Part shown: positions 7,038 through 7,113 of the stretch, one piece after another
Layout: each line of letters begins with the position of its first letter
Numbering within the stretch: position 1 is the stretch's first letter
Source: Gammaproteobacteria bacterium
GTDB lineage: Bacteria; Pseudomonadota; Gammaproteobacteria; PS1; Pseudothioglobaceae
Length of the DNA: 7,113 nt
Reading direction: 5' to 3'
Assembly: GCA_028599035.1 (NCBI GenBank)
Contig: JAQRMT010000075.1
Coordinates: 1-7,113, forward strand
Program-made: the position numbers and the translations under genes
Notes under the pieces: model-generated
The model's database searches: none
The model's input: only the letters and a program-made list of their open reading frames with translations
Told to the model about the DNA's origin: nothing

Positions 7038-7113
7038 AGTTTAATTATGGAAGTAGGTGAAAATCCTACGCTGTCCTCGCAACGGTATTTGCAATCGCAT
7101 TAGTCCGGTACAT
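7038..7113 (+). promoter_or_regulatory. cobalamin (B12) riboswitch, 3' part cut by window edge
   Basis: The plus strand carries the conserved cobalamin aptamer core in order: GGAAG (7049-7053), a stem GTAGG/CCTAC (7053-7057 with 7065-7069) around the near-invariant GGTGAAAATCC, then CTGTCCTCGCAACGGTA (7071-7087), close to the family pattern CTGaCCCGCAACTGTA, and finally AGTCCGG (7102-7108), the start of the B12 box. The 3' closing strand and the expression platform lie beyond the window. The riboswitch normally lowers expression of cobalamin synthesis, uptake or B12-alternative genes when adenosylcobalamin or a related cobamide is bound. The regulated gene is to the right and not visible; serC is on the opposite strand and is not its target. 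Confidence 0.88.

Overview
The window comes from an AT-rich bacterial chromosome, most likely a gammaproteobacterium. The PheA protein is of the fused chorismate mutase/prephenate dehydratase type and reads closest, from memory, to pseudomonad-like P-proteins. The AT-rich coding style and the serC-serA-pheA order fit the sulfur-oxidising SUP05/Thioglobus group or related symbionts. That placement is an inference made without any database search.

All protein genes lie on the minus strand, so transcription runs from high to low coordinates. From about 6956 down to 3634 there is a tight biosynthetic operon: serC (phosphoserine aminotransferase), serA (a short, ACT-domain D-3-phosphoglycerate dehydrogenase) and pheA (bifunctional P-protein). 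serC and serA share one base (TAATG) and serA and pheA are 9 bp apart. SerA and SerC catalyse consecutive steps from 3-phosphoglycerate to phosphoserine; PheA takes chorismate to phenylpyruvate.

Fifty-seven bp after pheA, a second and clearly more AT-rich block begins: jetA (kleisin, DUF3375), jetB (KITE protein, DUF4194) and the first 523 codons of jetC (SMC-like ATPase, MukB/MksB-like). The jetC frame is open to the left edge of the window, where it is cut off. This is a Wadjet (JetABCD, also called MksBEFG/EptABCD) anti-plasmid condensin operon in type I order. jetD, the Toprim-containing nuclease subunit, is expected just outside the window on the left. The family mechanism is recognition and loop extrusion of small circular DNA by the JetABC motor, followed by cleavage by JetD.

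At the right end, on the opposite strand, a near-consensus TATAAT box is followed by the conserved core of a cobalamin (B12) riboswitch, which runs off the window edge. It must control an unseen gene to the right, divergent from serC. I found no RNA genes, CRISPR arrays, insertion sequences or transposon ends. The most interesting content is the defence operon and its placement behind a housekeeping operon; it belongs to a described family and I see no clearly undescribed system here.
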